NCBI GenBank assembly: GCA_000231825.2
Contig: JH720370.1
Coordinates: forward strand, 261,672 to 325,671
From: Tetrahymena elliotti 4EA
Taxonomy: Eukaryota > Ciliophora > Oligohymenophorea > Hymenostomatida > Tetrahymenidae
DNA: 64,000 nt
Reading direction: 5' to 3'
The notes under the pieces were generated by a model, which worked only from the letters and a program-made list of their open reading frames with translations, did no database searches and was not told the DNA's origin. Shown here piece after piece: positions 35,401 to 49,000 of the stretch. Numbering within the stretch: the first letter of the stretch is position 1; each line of letters starts with the position of its first letter. The translations under genes were made by a program, and so were the position numbers.

Positions 35401-36904
35401 ATGAAAATGAAAATAAATATTTTAAGGTATTTTATTATGAAATAAAAATAATAATCAAATAATTACAAAAAATAACAAATTAAAGGGGTTATTTAATATC
35501 AAATATCAAATAATTAAGTTAAGTAATAATAATATTCTATCTCAAACAAAAAGAAACAATAAAATTATATTGAAATAAAACTCAAATAAACCAAAAAAAA
35601 GGACTTATAATTATTTTAATATTTAAAAATATTTGAAAAGATAAAGATAATATATTAAATATTAATAAAAAAATTATTTATTTAATTTGTTTACTTCAAC
35701 TAAAGGTCAATGCTGGTAAGAGCTTTCAAATTTGATTTTAAGAACTTTTAATTTAAAAAAAATTAGTTTAACAACAAATTAGATAAAAAATGCAATACAT
35801 CCTTCAGATTGTTAAATGTTGTACTCTCTTTCTCCACTTTTTTTATCTTTCCTTTGTTTTTTTCTTTATTTAGCTTTACTATTATTTAATTAATTAATAA
35901 ACTAATCAGAAATTAATATCTTTAATTTTTATAGAAGATTCTGGGGGTAATCCTAATTTTAATTTTTATAATACCATTAAAGTTATGATGTCCTCCATAT
36001 TTCAAAAAAACTTAGAAAAATAAAATATTTTATACTAAATAGCCTCCTTTCATTTTTAAAAGTAATAATAAAATCTACCTATCAATGAAAGAAGGATAAA
36101 TAAGGTTTTACAATACAAATAAGGAATTTAGAAAAGAGAACTACTTTTAAGGCTTTAAAAATAAAATATTTTTTTACACTTTATTAATATTGATAAGCAT
36201 ATAAAACAAATAAGCTTTCTCTCCTGAACAATATTTCTAATTTCATATGAAAAAATATATTTTTTATGTTAAAAACAATGAAAAAAAAGTGTGAATCACT
36301 ATTAATTTCAAGAAGCAAAAACAATTCATAATTTAAACTTATTTATATATTGACTAATTTTTGATTAAGTTAATTAGAAACAAGATTTTCCGTTTATTCA
36401 ATAAGAAAAAAGATTAATTTTTTATGAAAAATAAAATAAAATCTACCAACTTTCAATGTGAAAAAAGTATATTTATTTAAAAACAATTAAAGAAATTTTA
36501 AAAACTGCAATTATGAGCAAAGAGTATTGATGAATTAGTCTTCTTTTCTATATTTTCACTAATTCTTAATCTAATTATTGAGAAAAAAATATATCTCAAG
36601 TGATTTGATTCTTTAATTTTACTTTAATTTAATAATAAATATTTTAAATTTTTTATAATTTAAAATAATTAAATACTTTAGTGAATTATGAAAATTAAGA
36701 TTAATTTGTAACAACTCATAACAAAATTACGCTTACTAAGGTTATTTATTTGTTTTGTTAAAGATTATATAATATAAATTAAAATTAGTTGTTTTGATAA
36801 TTATTATTATTGAATACTTATTCAAAATTTGATAATTTATAAGAAAATTTAGAACTATTACTATAGATAGTTTAAAAAGCTAAATAATAAATAGATTGAT
36901 AGAA
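35401..36904. other. Intergenic region after the tandem array
   Basis: AT-rich promoter-side DNA of the first polytopic paralog. A frame near 35935-36235 (SGGNPNFNFYNTIKVMM...) is open and slightly protein-like but has no start context, splice sites or partner exons. Confidence 0.45.
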
Positions 36905-38395
36905 ATGGATTCATTTTTTGATGGAGGCTTTGATAAAGGGATATTCATTATTGAGATAATTTACAGTATAGGTGCTGGTTTATTAATCTATTTGTCATAT
37001 ATCTACATTAGTTATGATCTTATAGGATGTTTTGTAACAGTAATTGTAGGCTTTGGAATAAAAAGAATAATGTCTCTTTTTGTATGTATGTTTTAAAGTT
37101 CAAAACTAAAAACATTTATTTTATGGATTTTTGATATGATGCTACTTGGTTTTGTATATGGGCTAGTTGATTTAGATTAGTTTTCTGGTTAATAAACATT
37201 TTATTTTTTTCTTTCTACTTCAAAATTAATTATTACATTTATCATATAATTTATTACTTCATTCTGCTTTTAACTCTTTAATAGTGACTTAGATGGCTAC
37301 ATAAAGATTATTCAATATGTATTATTTTAATATTCAATGCTCTGTTTTTCTATTTCTATTTCATGGATATCTGGATCAGACATAAAATAAAGGTTAAAAT
37401 TCTTTTTGAATATAGTGTCCCTCTATTTAAGTGTATCTTGTCTTTGTTTATTTGAAGAACCCAAAGGATTTAATATTGCTTATTTATAGATTATAATATT
37501 GGTTATTAGTACTTTCATCTTATTCTTTTCAAATAAATAGATGGATCGTGAAAATATAATATCCTCTATTGTTTTGAATGGATTTAGTGATGAGATTGAA
37601 GAATCTAATTAAAATATTTTTCGCTACTTAGAGTTTAAAAGAATAATAATAGTAAAATATTTGAGCTAATTAATTAGATTTGTTCTAATACTTATTTTTG
37701 GAATTGATTATTTTGTAAATGTTAACCATAAAAACTATAATACAGGTGATATAATTAAGCAGATACATATTATTTTGAGTTTTGCAACATCTTTGATGTT
37801 TTTATTGATTCATTTTTAGAATTTTGTAAAGATTTCATTAAAATATTAAAGATTTAAAGTGAATACCTAAAAATAAATTTAAGATTTAGCTAAGAATATG
37901 AAGAAAAGAACATTTGCTTAATTCATTTAAATTGATTTATGCTTAAAAGATTAAAGTGAAGATTTAACTTAGTAATCATTAATTGCCTAAAACTTTGTAG
38001 ATTTATTTTTAAAGATTTCTGAAATAAAGATGAAATATTAAAAATAAATAAAACTGAAAATTGTCACTGGCTTTTTGTTTAGTAGAAATTTTGTGAATGA
38101 TTAAGAAATATTAGTAGAAATGCTAAAAACAATAGAGTATGCTAAATCAAGAGTGATAACATCTCTAATTGATTAAAATAGATTTTTTGAAATTGTGCTA
38201 GAAAGAATTTAAAATGGTCTAATACAAAACAAATTAACTTCTTACCTAATTTCCAAAATAAATAAAAGAAGTGAAAGGATAATTGTTAATAAATTTAGAA
38301 TCTAAATTTTAGTTATAATTTCTTTTTACAAGCACATCTTAAAACTTTAAGAATTTTCTCCTTAATAAATATTATATGATTTACATTCATATTGA
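36905..38395 (+). CDS. Polytopic membrane protein, tandem paralog 1
   Basis: One exon, 496 residues, ATG at 36905. About eight hydrophobic spans fill residues 10-330, e.g. GIFIIEIIYSIGAGLLIYL, KLIITFIIQFITSFCFQLF, IVSLYLSVSCLCLF and QIHIILSFATSLMFLLIHF. A cytosolic part of about 165 residues follows, with the well-conserved stretches SLIAQN-VDLFLKISEIKMK, EMLKTIEYAK and ERIQNGLIQNKLTSYLIS. Its downstream neighbour at 39209 is a paralog with the same length, topology and end. No transporter or receptor signature is recognised. The C-terminal part evolves more slowly than many of the spans, so it may bind a partner. Confidence 0.75.
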
Positions 38396-39208
38396 TTATT
38401 AAATTACATTATGTAATTAAAATTAATTTATGAATGAAAATTAAAAATATTTTTTTAGTTACATATTTAATATTCTCATAATTTCAAACAAGAAATGATT
38501 CAATTTTAAAAGAAAAAATATAAAATATTAAAATTTCTTTACATAAATTTCATTGAATTTATTTTCAAACTCATTAAAATATTTTAGCCCTTTTGTATTT
38601 TAGTTTTAATTCCATTCTATAAACTTTTAGAATAAAATTACTTATAATTTTTAAGTAGAATTATATAAAAGAATGAGTAAAATATATCAAAAACTGCCAA
38701 TCAAAATTTAGAGAACACACTATTAAACTTAAAAGTTTTTACTAAAAAAATTTATCAAAAGTGGTACAACTCTTCTATCAATTCTAAAAAATTCTATAAA
38801 AAGATAAGTGAAAAAAGTAAAACATTAATTCAAAAATCAATAGTTATTAGAAATGTAAAATTTTAAAAAAGAGCAATTTGCAGTTAAAGAATCAAATGGT
38901 TATGGTTGAATACCATTATTTTTTAATTTGGTTTTTTAAAATATCTATTTGGATATTTATGTGAAATTTTTTGTTGAAATGAGTAATTTCAAATGAGATT
39001 AAGAATTTCAAAAAAATACAAAAAACTTTTCAAGCCCATCTAAGACAAATTTTATCTTAATTATTTTAATTTTAATAACCCTTCAAAAAAGCATAAACAG
39101 TGATTAAATGTAGTGATTAGATTTTAGATTAATATCTTTTTAATTTTTTTAAACTAAATTTCTTAAAAGAATTTAGGTATTTTAGAAAAAAGCTAATAAT
39201 TTAAAGAT
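38396..39208. other. Spacer between tandem paralogs
   Basis: 813 nt, AT-rich. It should hold the 3' UTR of paralog 1 and the promoter of paralog 2. No remnant gene. Confidence 0.5.
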
Positions 39209-40696
39209 ATGGATTCATTTTTAGATGTAAATTAAGAGAAATTTATTATCACCTTTGAGATACTTTATAGTATAGGTGCTGGTTTTTTAATATATTTGTC
39301 ATATATCTACATTACTTAGAATCTTATTGGCTGCTTTGTGGTTGTGATGATCAGTTTCGGATTAAAGCGAATGATATCTTTATGTTTAATTATGATCTCA
39401 TATTTAGAAGCAATAACCTTCTTATTATGGGGTCTTGAAATAATTCTACTTGGATTTGTATTTGGGCTTCAACAATTAGATGAATCTTCAGCTTTACTAT
39501 AGGCTTTTTCTTTTAATTCTTCATTAAAATTAATTATTACATTTCTTACATAATTTATAACTACATTCTGTTTTTAATTGCTCTCAGATAGTGAGTTAGA
39601 TGATAATACAAAAGTTATTCAATATGTATTATTTTATTATTTCCTGATATGCTCCTCTATTTCGATCACATTGATATTGGATTCAAATTTTAAATAAAAG
39701 TTGAAATCCTTTTTAAATATATTGTCCCTATATTTAAGTGTGTCTTGCCTTTGTTTATTTTAAGGACCTAAAGGATTTAATATTGCTTATTGCTAGCTTA
39801 TAATAATGGTTATAGGTAATTCAATTTTATTATTTACATATAAAAAAAAGACACATGAATATATGGGATTGTATATTTTTATGAATACCTTTAATATTGA
39901 GTTTGAAGAATTTAATCACAGTATTTTTTAATAATTTTAGTATAAAAACTTCATAATTCTAAGATATTTGAGTCAAGTAATTAGATTCTTGCTAATATGT
40001 TATTTTGGAATTGATTATTTAATAAATAATGAAGATAAGGATTTATTTAATAAAATTAAGTTAATACATATTATCTTGAGTTTGACTATATCTTTGATAT
40101 TTCTCTATGTTCATTTTTCAAATTTTATCTAGTTTTCTTTCAAGTATTAAAGATATAAAGTTGATACTGAAATAAAAGCTAAGCATTTAGCAAAGAACAT
40201 GAAAAAAAGAAAATTTACTCAATTCATTGAAATAGATTTATGTATAGATAATTTATCAGAAGATTTAACTATTTATTCCTTAATTGCCTAAAACTCTGTA
40301 GATTTATTTTTAAAGATTTCTGAAATAAAAATGAAAAGTAAGAAATAAATAAAATTCAAAATCATCGTTGGCTATTGGTTTGGTAGATATTTTATAAGTA
40401 ATTAAGAAACAATAGTAGAAATGCTAAAAACTATAGAGTATGCTAAGAGAAAAATTATAATAAACCTAGTTGATAGTAATTATCTTTTTGACATTATATT
40501 AGAGAGAATTTAAAATGGATTAATATAAAACAAGTTAACTTCTTACCTGATTTCCTAAATTTAAAGTGGTAGCTAAATTAGCGTCATACAAAAATTAAAA
40601 ATACAAGTTTTAGTAATTACTTTTTTTTACAAGCAAATCTCCTAATTTCAACACTTTTCTCCCAAACAGATATTATACGATTTATATTCAAATTGA
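39209..40696 (+). CDS. Polytopic membrane protein, tandem paralog 2
   Basis: One exon, 495 residues, same strand as paralog 1 and 813 nt behind it. MDSF start, SIGAG-LIYLSYIYI, FQ-PKGFNIAY, RYLSQVIRF, SLIAQNSVDLFLKISEIKMK, MLKTIEYAKRKI and FSPKQILYDLYSN are shared with paralog 1, while loops and some spans have drifted. By eye around half of positions are identical. No internal stop or frameshift, so both copies look functional. Family unknown. Confidence 0.75.
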
Positions 40697-41269
40697 CTCT
40701 TATTTCATCTATTATTATATTAGTGATATAACTACTAATTTAAAAATTAATTTTATAAAGAAAATAATAATAATTTTATTTTACATTGATAATTATCCAC
40801 TTATAAAATATTATTTAAATATAAAATTTTTTTTATCTATTTCTGAGTTATTTGAATTCTTTATTTAAGTTAATATTTATTTTATCCTCATATTTTATTT
40901 GTTGTCAAATTTATCTATTGAATAAAACCATGCTAAATAAAGATAATAAATTAAGTGAAATTTTTTAAGTCTTTTTTTATCATGTTACTGAAATTTATGT
41001 ATTTAAATACTTTTGAATTTTAAGAGTAAATTATTCTGTTTAATTTTTTACTTAGGTTCTGTCATCAGGAAAGAAACTGAATAAATTAATTAGATAATTA
41101 GACTGTTAAAATCAAAAACATATAGGAGTGGTTTTTTATATTATTTAGTATTTTTGATGATATTATAACATTCAAATCATTTAAATTATCAAATTGAGAA
41201 ATTGCAGGAAAATTTTTAATTAAAGAGATATTAGTAGTAATAAGTAAAGTTAATTTTTAAAAGAAAATC
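40697..41269. other. Intergenic region
   Basis: 573 nt of AT-rich DNA. Nothing recognised. Confidence 0.5.
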
Positions 41270-42598
41270 ATGATTTAAAATAGCTTTTTGCAGCCATTAG
41301 AAGACCTTAAAGATGATGATATTATAAAAATCATTAAGATAAATGAAGAAGAGTTTATTAAAGAAATTAATAATTATTAATTTCCGACTTGCTAAAAGGA
41401 ATAAGCCCATTCAAACTATACTGTTTAATTTGGATTAATTAAAAGGTGCATAGATGAAAGAGAGAACATTTTAACAGACATAGAGCCAGCTTGCTAAGCA
41501 TGCATTTAAAATTCATCAGGGAAGGTAGTTGATTTGAAGTAGCTGTTAATAAAAACATACCACACTGCTAACATGCAATGTGATAAAAATTCTTTTAAGG
41601 ATTGTATAGATGGAACATTATTTCTACTTCAAGAGAGCTTTAAAAAATTGTAGGAAGTTAAAGAGAGAATTGAAATATACTGTGAAGAGGTTTAGGAAAA
41701 AATTTAAACACTATAGAAAAAAGCATCATTTTATCCACCTGTCTATGTCAGAGACATATTGACTAGAATTAAAGACAGTAACCATATGAATCAAGATGAG
41801 TAGAATTCCACTATTCTCAGTGAATTAAAAAAGCTATCTTAGCAGGTATTTTTTGAAGAATAATTGAATATGCAACCAATAATTAAAGGAGCCAGTTTAG
41901 ATGTTAGCATGTACTATCTTTTATTACATAAAATTAAATGTGACACAAACATAATTAGCCAATGTTTGGATAGAGGATGCTTTATCCTTAATGATATTGA
42001 TTAATGTGAGAATATTCCGCATTATGCTGAAAAACTTATCAATAACATTAAGTGTTAAGAATCATATCCGAAGGTTAGAAATAATCCTATATTTGATAAA
42101 AAGTTTTAGGATTACAAGAAAAAAATGGAATTCGTTGGCTTACAAGAGAACGAGCTAAATATTGATAAAACAATTGATTTCCATATACTATATCTATATG
42201 AGCAATATAAATTTGAAGGTTTTAAAGATAGCTATTCAAATCTTGAAAACTAAAAAAATAATCTATAAGAAAAGCTAAAACTCAATTTATAAAGCCCAGA
42301 TTAGATATAAAACTTGGGAAATCAGCATCATAATAATATTATCAACAATCCCTCTCGAAACCAGTAGTAGTTAAACCAGGGGGGAATTTTCCTACTTTCT
42401 AACTTCTTTTCATAACAATAGCATCAACAGCAATCAAATATTTAGAATAACAATTAATAAAATAAGAATGACTAACTAAAACAACCAAGAAGGATGAAAA
42501 TTTTTGAAAATTACTCTTAAGAAAAGGAAAATAGAGCAGCTTCATAATCTTAAATAATGCTTAAACAAAATAGTGAAAATTAGGATTAAAATAAATGA
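41270..42598 (+). CDS. Unrecognised cytosolic protein with Cys-rich N-terminal part
   Basis: One exon, 442 residues. The N-terminal 100 residues carry scattered Cys (PTCQKEQ, KRCIDE, PACQACI, MQCDKNSFKDC) that could bind zinc, in a CxxC plus spaced Cys layout resembling a B-box or C4-type finger. A helical region follows (LQESFKKLQEVKERIEIYCEEVQEKIQTLQKK), as expected of a B-box/coiled-coil protein. The middle is a mixed folded domain (DVSMYYLLLHKIKCDTN). The last 130 residues are Gln/Asn/His-rich. No signal peptide or membrane span. The B-box idea is a guess from spacing; I know no firm homolog. Confidence 0.7.
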
Positions 42599-42695
42599 AA
42601 TCTATTTTCACTCTAAATATATTAAAAAAATTGTTTTTTTGTTTCTTATTGTTGTTCAGATTATTTCTTCTTAAGAGTATTGGAAAACAAAAATT

Positions 42696-42813
42696 NNNNN
42701 NNNNNNNNNNNNNNNNNNNNNNNNNNNNNNNNNNNNNNNNNNNNNNNNNNNNNNNNNNNNNNNNNNNNNNNNNNNNNNNNNNNNNNNNNNNNNNNNNNNN
42801 NNNNNNNNNNNNN
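42696..42813. other. Assembly gap (118 N)
   Basis: Undetermined bases. The true gap size is not known from sequence; nearby reading frames across it are meaningless. Confidence 0.95.
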
Positions 42814-45797
42814 AAAATATTTATGATTTATTAAATTTAATTATTTTTAGGAAAAATTTATTTTATTTTTGATAAATAGAATAAAAATTCTTAAATTTGT
42901 TTAGAAAATAGTTCTGAAAAATAATTAAAGTTTAATTAAAATAAATAATCCAACTTTTTAAAAATATTTTAAAATATTATATTTAAGTATATAGTATTTT
43001 AATAGGAATATTTAATGAAAAAATTTTATAAAAGAAAAAATTATTTTATATGAAAGAGTAGAAATAATAATATAATTAAAAGTTTACTTGTTTATAAACT
43101 GTTTAAAAAAATATAGATAAATGTAAATACTATTTTAGTAGATTATAATTGATAATAGTTAATGGAATAAAAATTTGTGCGGTAACCACTAATTTAATAG
43201 AGAAGCAAAAACTCAAAAGAAAATAGGTTGGTTCCTGATTAATATTTGAAAAGTTTTTTAAATATTGTAAGTGTATCCAAAATTAATATTGCTTCTTGAT
43301 TGAATAATTTATTATATCACCATATAATTTTGATTTAGCTTAGTAGCCAATTAAAATCTATCTCTATAATAATCTATCTTCTTACCACAAATAAATATTT
43401 TGTCTGAATGATTAAATAGCAAGGTATTGAAAGGGTATATCTTATTTATTTGCATCTAATAAACAATCAACTATTTTTTATATTAATTTTGGGCTTTCTT
43501 CATAAAAACATAAATAAATTTTTCATGCAAAGTAGTTTGATTGATTTATTAATTTAGGATTTCCTAGTAAATTTTGATTATATTGTTATCTGATAAATAA
43601 ATTTTAACAAATCTCTTTTACTAAAAACCAACCTGTCTTAACAATGTTTGCTTGTCTACAAAATTATCTTACTACTTCTTCTTTTCTAGATTTATTATCT
43701 ATTATTTAGTTGCTCTGAAAAAATCATGTAAATTATTGAAAATGACAAATAATTAGTATAAATATTTCAGAAACAATGAATACAAATATTTTAAGTAAAG
43801 CAAAAATGTTGATTCTTCTTTGAAATAAATAAATGATTTATTTATTGGGTTAACTAGTAAATTACCTTATTATTTATTTTTAAATAATTGAGAGAAATAA
43901 TGTATAATTATTTGTATATTTAATTTAATTTATCCAAGGAGGGATAATTAAAAAGAAAATATTTGTATTTAAACTAAATGAAAAGATTTAGTAAGAAAGC
44001 AAAAAGATAAAGGAAATTTTCCTTGAAATAAATATTCAGTAATACTTGTTGAATGACAAAATAAAGTTGAGGATGAAAATGCTTTAGATCATTTTTCTAA
44101 AATACTTAAACAAAACAAACAATTGCTTTACATATAATTTTAAATCTTTAAAGTTAAATGAATACTATTTATTTTACTTTATTTAATTTAAAAAAAATAA
44201 TTACACTGAACTTTCTAAAAAAATACTGGCTCCCCTACTAAATATTTAATTTATTTATTTAAATTATCTATTTATGTTACGAGCTTTCCATTTTGCTAAT
44301 TTTAAATAAATCCAAAAAATAAAAAATATCATGCAATAACTGATAATTCTCATAGCTTTATTTTTTAGATTGTACATCTTGATTGTAGTGCCTTCCTTAC
44401 TATGTAAACTAAGAATACTATCAAATAGTATCTTTTTATGGTACTGTAAATTTTGTAATTAAATTTATAATTATTTGTTTTGAGTACTTTTTATAGCCTT
44501 TGTTCAAATAACAAATCAAAAGGAAAAATAATGATAATTTCAATATCTGGAGCAGAAAAAATACACTTTCCTCCATTCTAAAATAAAATTTACATTTTCT
44601 CAATAATTCATTAATTAGTATTTCTTCTTACTATTTATTAAGCAAAATTTATAAATTAGATCATTTTATGACAAACCAAATCATTTTTTTAAATTGATTT
44701 ATATTTTGACTATCATTTAGATATATATTAATAAAAAGAGTAAAGTTAGTATGTATTTCAGGTAAAAAACTAAGTTTTTTGAATTTTAAAATTATAATTG
44801 ATAATTCGATAATTATGCTTTCAAAAGTGGAAATGTTCATTGAATAATTAATATTTTTGAAAGCTTCTATACCTTGAAATACTCAATAATATTTAACTAA
44901 TTTTTCAAAATATAATTAATAGAAGTGACAAAATAAATCCATCATTATTTGTTTTTCTTAAGAACTATTTACTAATTTAGTAAAGCAATTTTAAACTTGT
45001 TAAAAAGAAAAAAAAAATTAGTTAAAATAAATAAGATTATCAAAGTGATTTGAGATGATATTTTTGCTCGTCTAATTAGAAGTTTTTTATAAAAAATAGG
45101 AATATATGGAGAATTTTTAAGTCTGTAAAAAATTAGGGGAATTTTATTTATTTTAAGGAATTATTTGTAAAAATGAAAACAATCAGAAATAAATAGAATT
45201 TTAAATAGGTGTAAGAATATGTAGAAAGAGTAAGATCAAAAAAGTGTAGGAATAATAAAAACAATAGTTTTATATTTTTATGATAAAAACAATGCCATTC
45301 ATACCGAATTCAACTTTTGTTGAAGCCAATATGACTCAATAATTATGTTTAAATAAATAAAGTAATCATGGTATTTTTTTAGTCAATATGATTGTTCTTT
45401 CTGGTGATTATTATATTTCCTTAGAACTAATTTTTGCATTCAGATTTTGAACTGATCAAAAAATTAAAGGACCAATAAGAGTTTAATATGAAGATTATTA
45501 TCAAATTTCTAAATATATTAAATCTAAAATATCAAAATCTTAATATGAAAAATGCTTTCTCTTTAATTTAATTTTTTTTGTTTTCACTTTTTTAGGTACT
45601 TAAGTAATTTATTTGATTATTTGATAGATTGACTCATTGATAAATAGATAGATTGCTTATATATATTTGAACTCAATACTGAAATTATCTTAAAATGATA
45701 TATGAAATGAATAAATCAAAATTTTAAATACAAGGATGTATTGAAATGTACAAGAGAGCCATTAAAAGATAAAAAAAAAGAAAAGATGAGAATATGA

Positions 45798-46019
45798 ATG
45801 AGTAGTAGTACTGCTTTTTTGCTTTTATTGATATTTGCTTGTTTGCTTACCTGTAAAAATCATTCATTCACACATTCAAGAGAATATTTTTTGGATTTGA
45901 TTAATAAAGAAAATAAAAAAAAATCAAACAAAGTATAGAAGACTGCATATATTCTTGAAAGAAACAGTAAAGAAATATTATTGAAGCAGCTCGATTTAAT
46001 TATTAAATATTACACTTGA
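45798..46019 (+). CDS. Weak candidate short secreted ORF or leader ORF
   Basis: 73 codons. MSSSTAFLLLLIFACLLTC resembles a signal peptide; the rest is basic and Lys/Asn-rich. It stops 63 nt before the ATG of the receptor gene, too close for a normal independent gene here. It may be an upstream ORF or chance. Confidence 0.2.
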
Positions 46020-46082
46020 ATTTGCAAATTTCAAAGAGGAAGAGTGTGGAAAATCTTTATCTAATTAATAATTTTTAGAAAA

Positions 46083-49000
46083 ATGAGATGGATATACATT
46101 TACCATCTTTATGAGCTTATAGTCTTAGTATTGATCTAATTAAGATTAGTAGATTCCAATACTTCTTATCCAGTAATTATGGCAAATAATTATTCAATCA
46201 CATATGATTCAACTACCAAAGATATTTATTCCTATTACAAATCTTAAGGTCTCATAGTTGCAGACAAGATAGATCCTAGCGATATTAAAATTTGTCATTA
46301 CGATAATCAGTTTAATTTGTTCGTTGAAGAGTCTATCAAATAAATTTATCTTTACTTGAAGGTAGAGTATATCTTTTCTAACTCTGTAGAGTATGAATAT
46401 ATAATAGCTTTCAATAATGAAAGGCTTAGAGGATAAAGGATTCCAGTAATAGATAGTAGTAATAATGTTCCAGGAACTGAGAGTTTTTTTTATAACTCTA
46501 TTTACATCTTTTAGATGAGCTATACTTTTACAGTAAACCCTACTTACTTATTCATTTATTTGCTATCTATTAAATTACTTTGATATTTATCTCTAACTAT
46601 ATATTTTTTATATTAAGGATTCTATTAAACCAGCATCAACAGATATGCTTGGCGTATAATTTACTCATAACTAGTCCAATTCTTCTCTCATTTACTATCT
46701 CTGTTTGAACCAAGGAATTTATGTCGCAACTATCACTGAAGGAATAATCTAGTCCTAGCTTAGCTTTACTAAATATACCTAAGCTTAAAATTATATTAGT
46801 GGTACTGCCTGTAAATCTATCATCAAATGTAAGATTAAATCTTGAATACTTAAATTAATTACCCATAAAAAAACACTTTAAATAGAATTTTTTAATAAAT
46901 ATTTTCAAATCTTACCACATTTTAGTAAGCTTATTTTACAATTTTATTTTACTAAAATCATAAACAAATTAGTAAGTAATTGTCATGCAACTAATTCATG
47001 ATTTATTTAATTTTAATTACAGTAAAAATATAGATTTTTTTTGAAATATGCATGAACAGTGATTTGTATAAAATATACTATCAAAAAGTAATTAAATTAA
47101 CAAGTCAAAGATAATACAAAATCACATCGCATCATACAAATTAATAAATCTTACAGACAACATTTATCAGTTCTTTAAAAATTTAATCCATCTATTTAAG
47201 GCAACTGGATCCATCTATTAACTTGAATATGATTCCTATTTTTTTTGATACAGTTTTGGCTCGTTAATCTTACATTTTAAACAAAATAATAATATATCAT
47301 TTTATTTAATTAAATCTTGCATTCTAGCTTCTAAATTATTTTTTACTTCTAAACTATCAAAGACCTTAGACTTTACTATTTTAAAATATCTAATTATTTA
47401 TTTATTTTTTGATAAATAAATCTATTTGGAAATTATATAAAGAGTGATTCAAAATCTTCTGTTTAAATCTGTTAATTTAGGCAAAAAAAATGTATTTGAT
47501 TTAATAATACAAATAATTCATTTTATAAAAAAAGAATTTCCAAACTGCATTCAAGCATGTTAATTTCTTTAGGAATATCAGCTAACTATTTTTAATTTTT
47601 GTTTTTTTTTAAAAATATTTAATAAATGAATAATTTTTACTTTTGAAATTAAATTTTAATAAAACTCTAGTCTAAATTTTATTTAATCTTCTTTTAAAAA
47701 TAATTTAAAAAATAAATATTTTTTTTTATTTTAATAGAAAATTATGATACTGTACTTATAAACTAAGATATTTCTTGTAACCCTACAGGCTGTACTAAAT
47801 TCACATAAACTCTAAACACATCAGTATTTCTTGATATTTAAGGTATTATCAAATAACCTTTATAAAGTATTAATTATTCTACTTGGACAATTACACCTTA
47901 CTCATGGACGAATATCCCTATTTTATATGCATTTTAATATCATAAGGTTGGAACTAATACATTATATATATTACCTGATCCTACTAATTAGATGATTTTA
48001 ATAAATATCAGAGACTAAAATGATAATTAAATTTTTGTTGGGCAGCTATAAGGAATAACAAGTTTAGATGATAAATTTATCTCTTACAATACTTTAGGAT
48101 TATATGTAATTGAAAAAACTAAAAAAGTTAATGCTTAAATTATTTCTTTTTGCATTGATTCTACCTTCAGTAAAACTGTAAATCTTTGTGTCAAAACAAC
48201 AGATTCGTAATAAAATTTATTTTACATTACTTTACTGACTGAGTTAATTGTTTTTTTATAAAATAAAGCAATTGTTAATTTGAGAATAACTCTCAATGTC
48301 TCTAATGCATGCCTTCAACTTACTTAAATCCTACTACATAGTAATTTTTACTTTTTTAAAGTTATCTTTTTCATACATTAAATATTTTATTTTAGAGCTT
48401 GCCTAAACTGCCCCAAAGCTTGTTCTTAGTGCATTTCTGCAACTGTATGCACTTCTTGTATATCAGATTATAGAGATCCAAATAATAGCTGCTAATGCAT
48501 AGGAGGTAGAGTTGAATCTTAAAATGCAAGATTTTTATCAGAAAAATCAAATAAAGTCAGAAACTTATAAGCAACATTATGTATTTGCCCAATAAGCACA
48601 TACGAAGATCCTACAACAAAAAATTGTATAAAATGTTCTACTATCTCTTCATTTTGCTAAGCATGTAATTCATAAGGTTGCACTTCATGCAGTATTGGAA
48701 GCTATCTTAAAGATAATACTTGTTTTTCTTGCTTAGCTAATTGCACAAGTTGTATCTAGAATGAATGTTTATAGTGCTCAACAAGTTATTATATAGATGC
48801 AACAAAGTAATGTAGTGCTTGTTCTTCGCTTGTATAAAATTGTATTTAATGCACTTCTACAGGATGTTCATAATGTGCAAATGGATATTATCTTTATAAC
48901 AAGTATTTTATTTCTCAATATTTATTATCTTAAGTTTTTAATTTTTATAATAAAAATATCTAGTTAATGTATTTAGTGTTCATCTAATTGCTAAAATGGC

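Larger units (their letters stand above)
42599..46082. other. Long intergenic region with assembly gap
   Basis: About 3.5 kb of AT-rich DNA. Scanning both strands gives no block with coding texture except the weak frame at 45798. The 118-base N run may hide sequence. It ends in the promoter of the large receptor gene. Confidence 0.5.

Noticed and set aside
35935..36235. Open, slightly protein-like frame after the tandem array
   Set aside because: No start context, splice partners or homology; could be chance or a very old pseudogene.
38880..38920. tRNA-like patch (atggttgaatacc)
   Set aside because: No cloverleaf arms can be formed around it.
42595..42834. Hydrophobic short ORF overlapping the stop of the gene at 41270 and running into the N gap
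   Set aside because: Its ATG overlaps the TGA, it lies in the 3' flank, and most of its length is undetermined bases.
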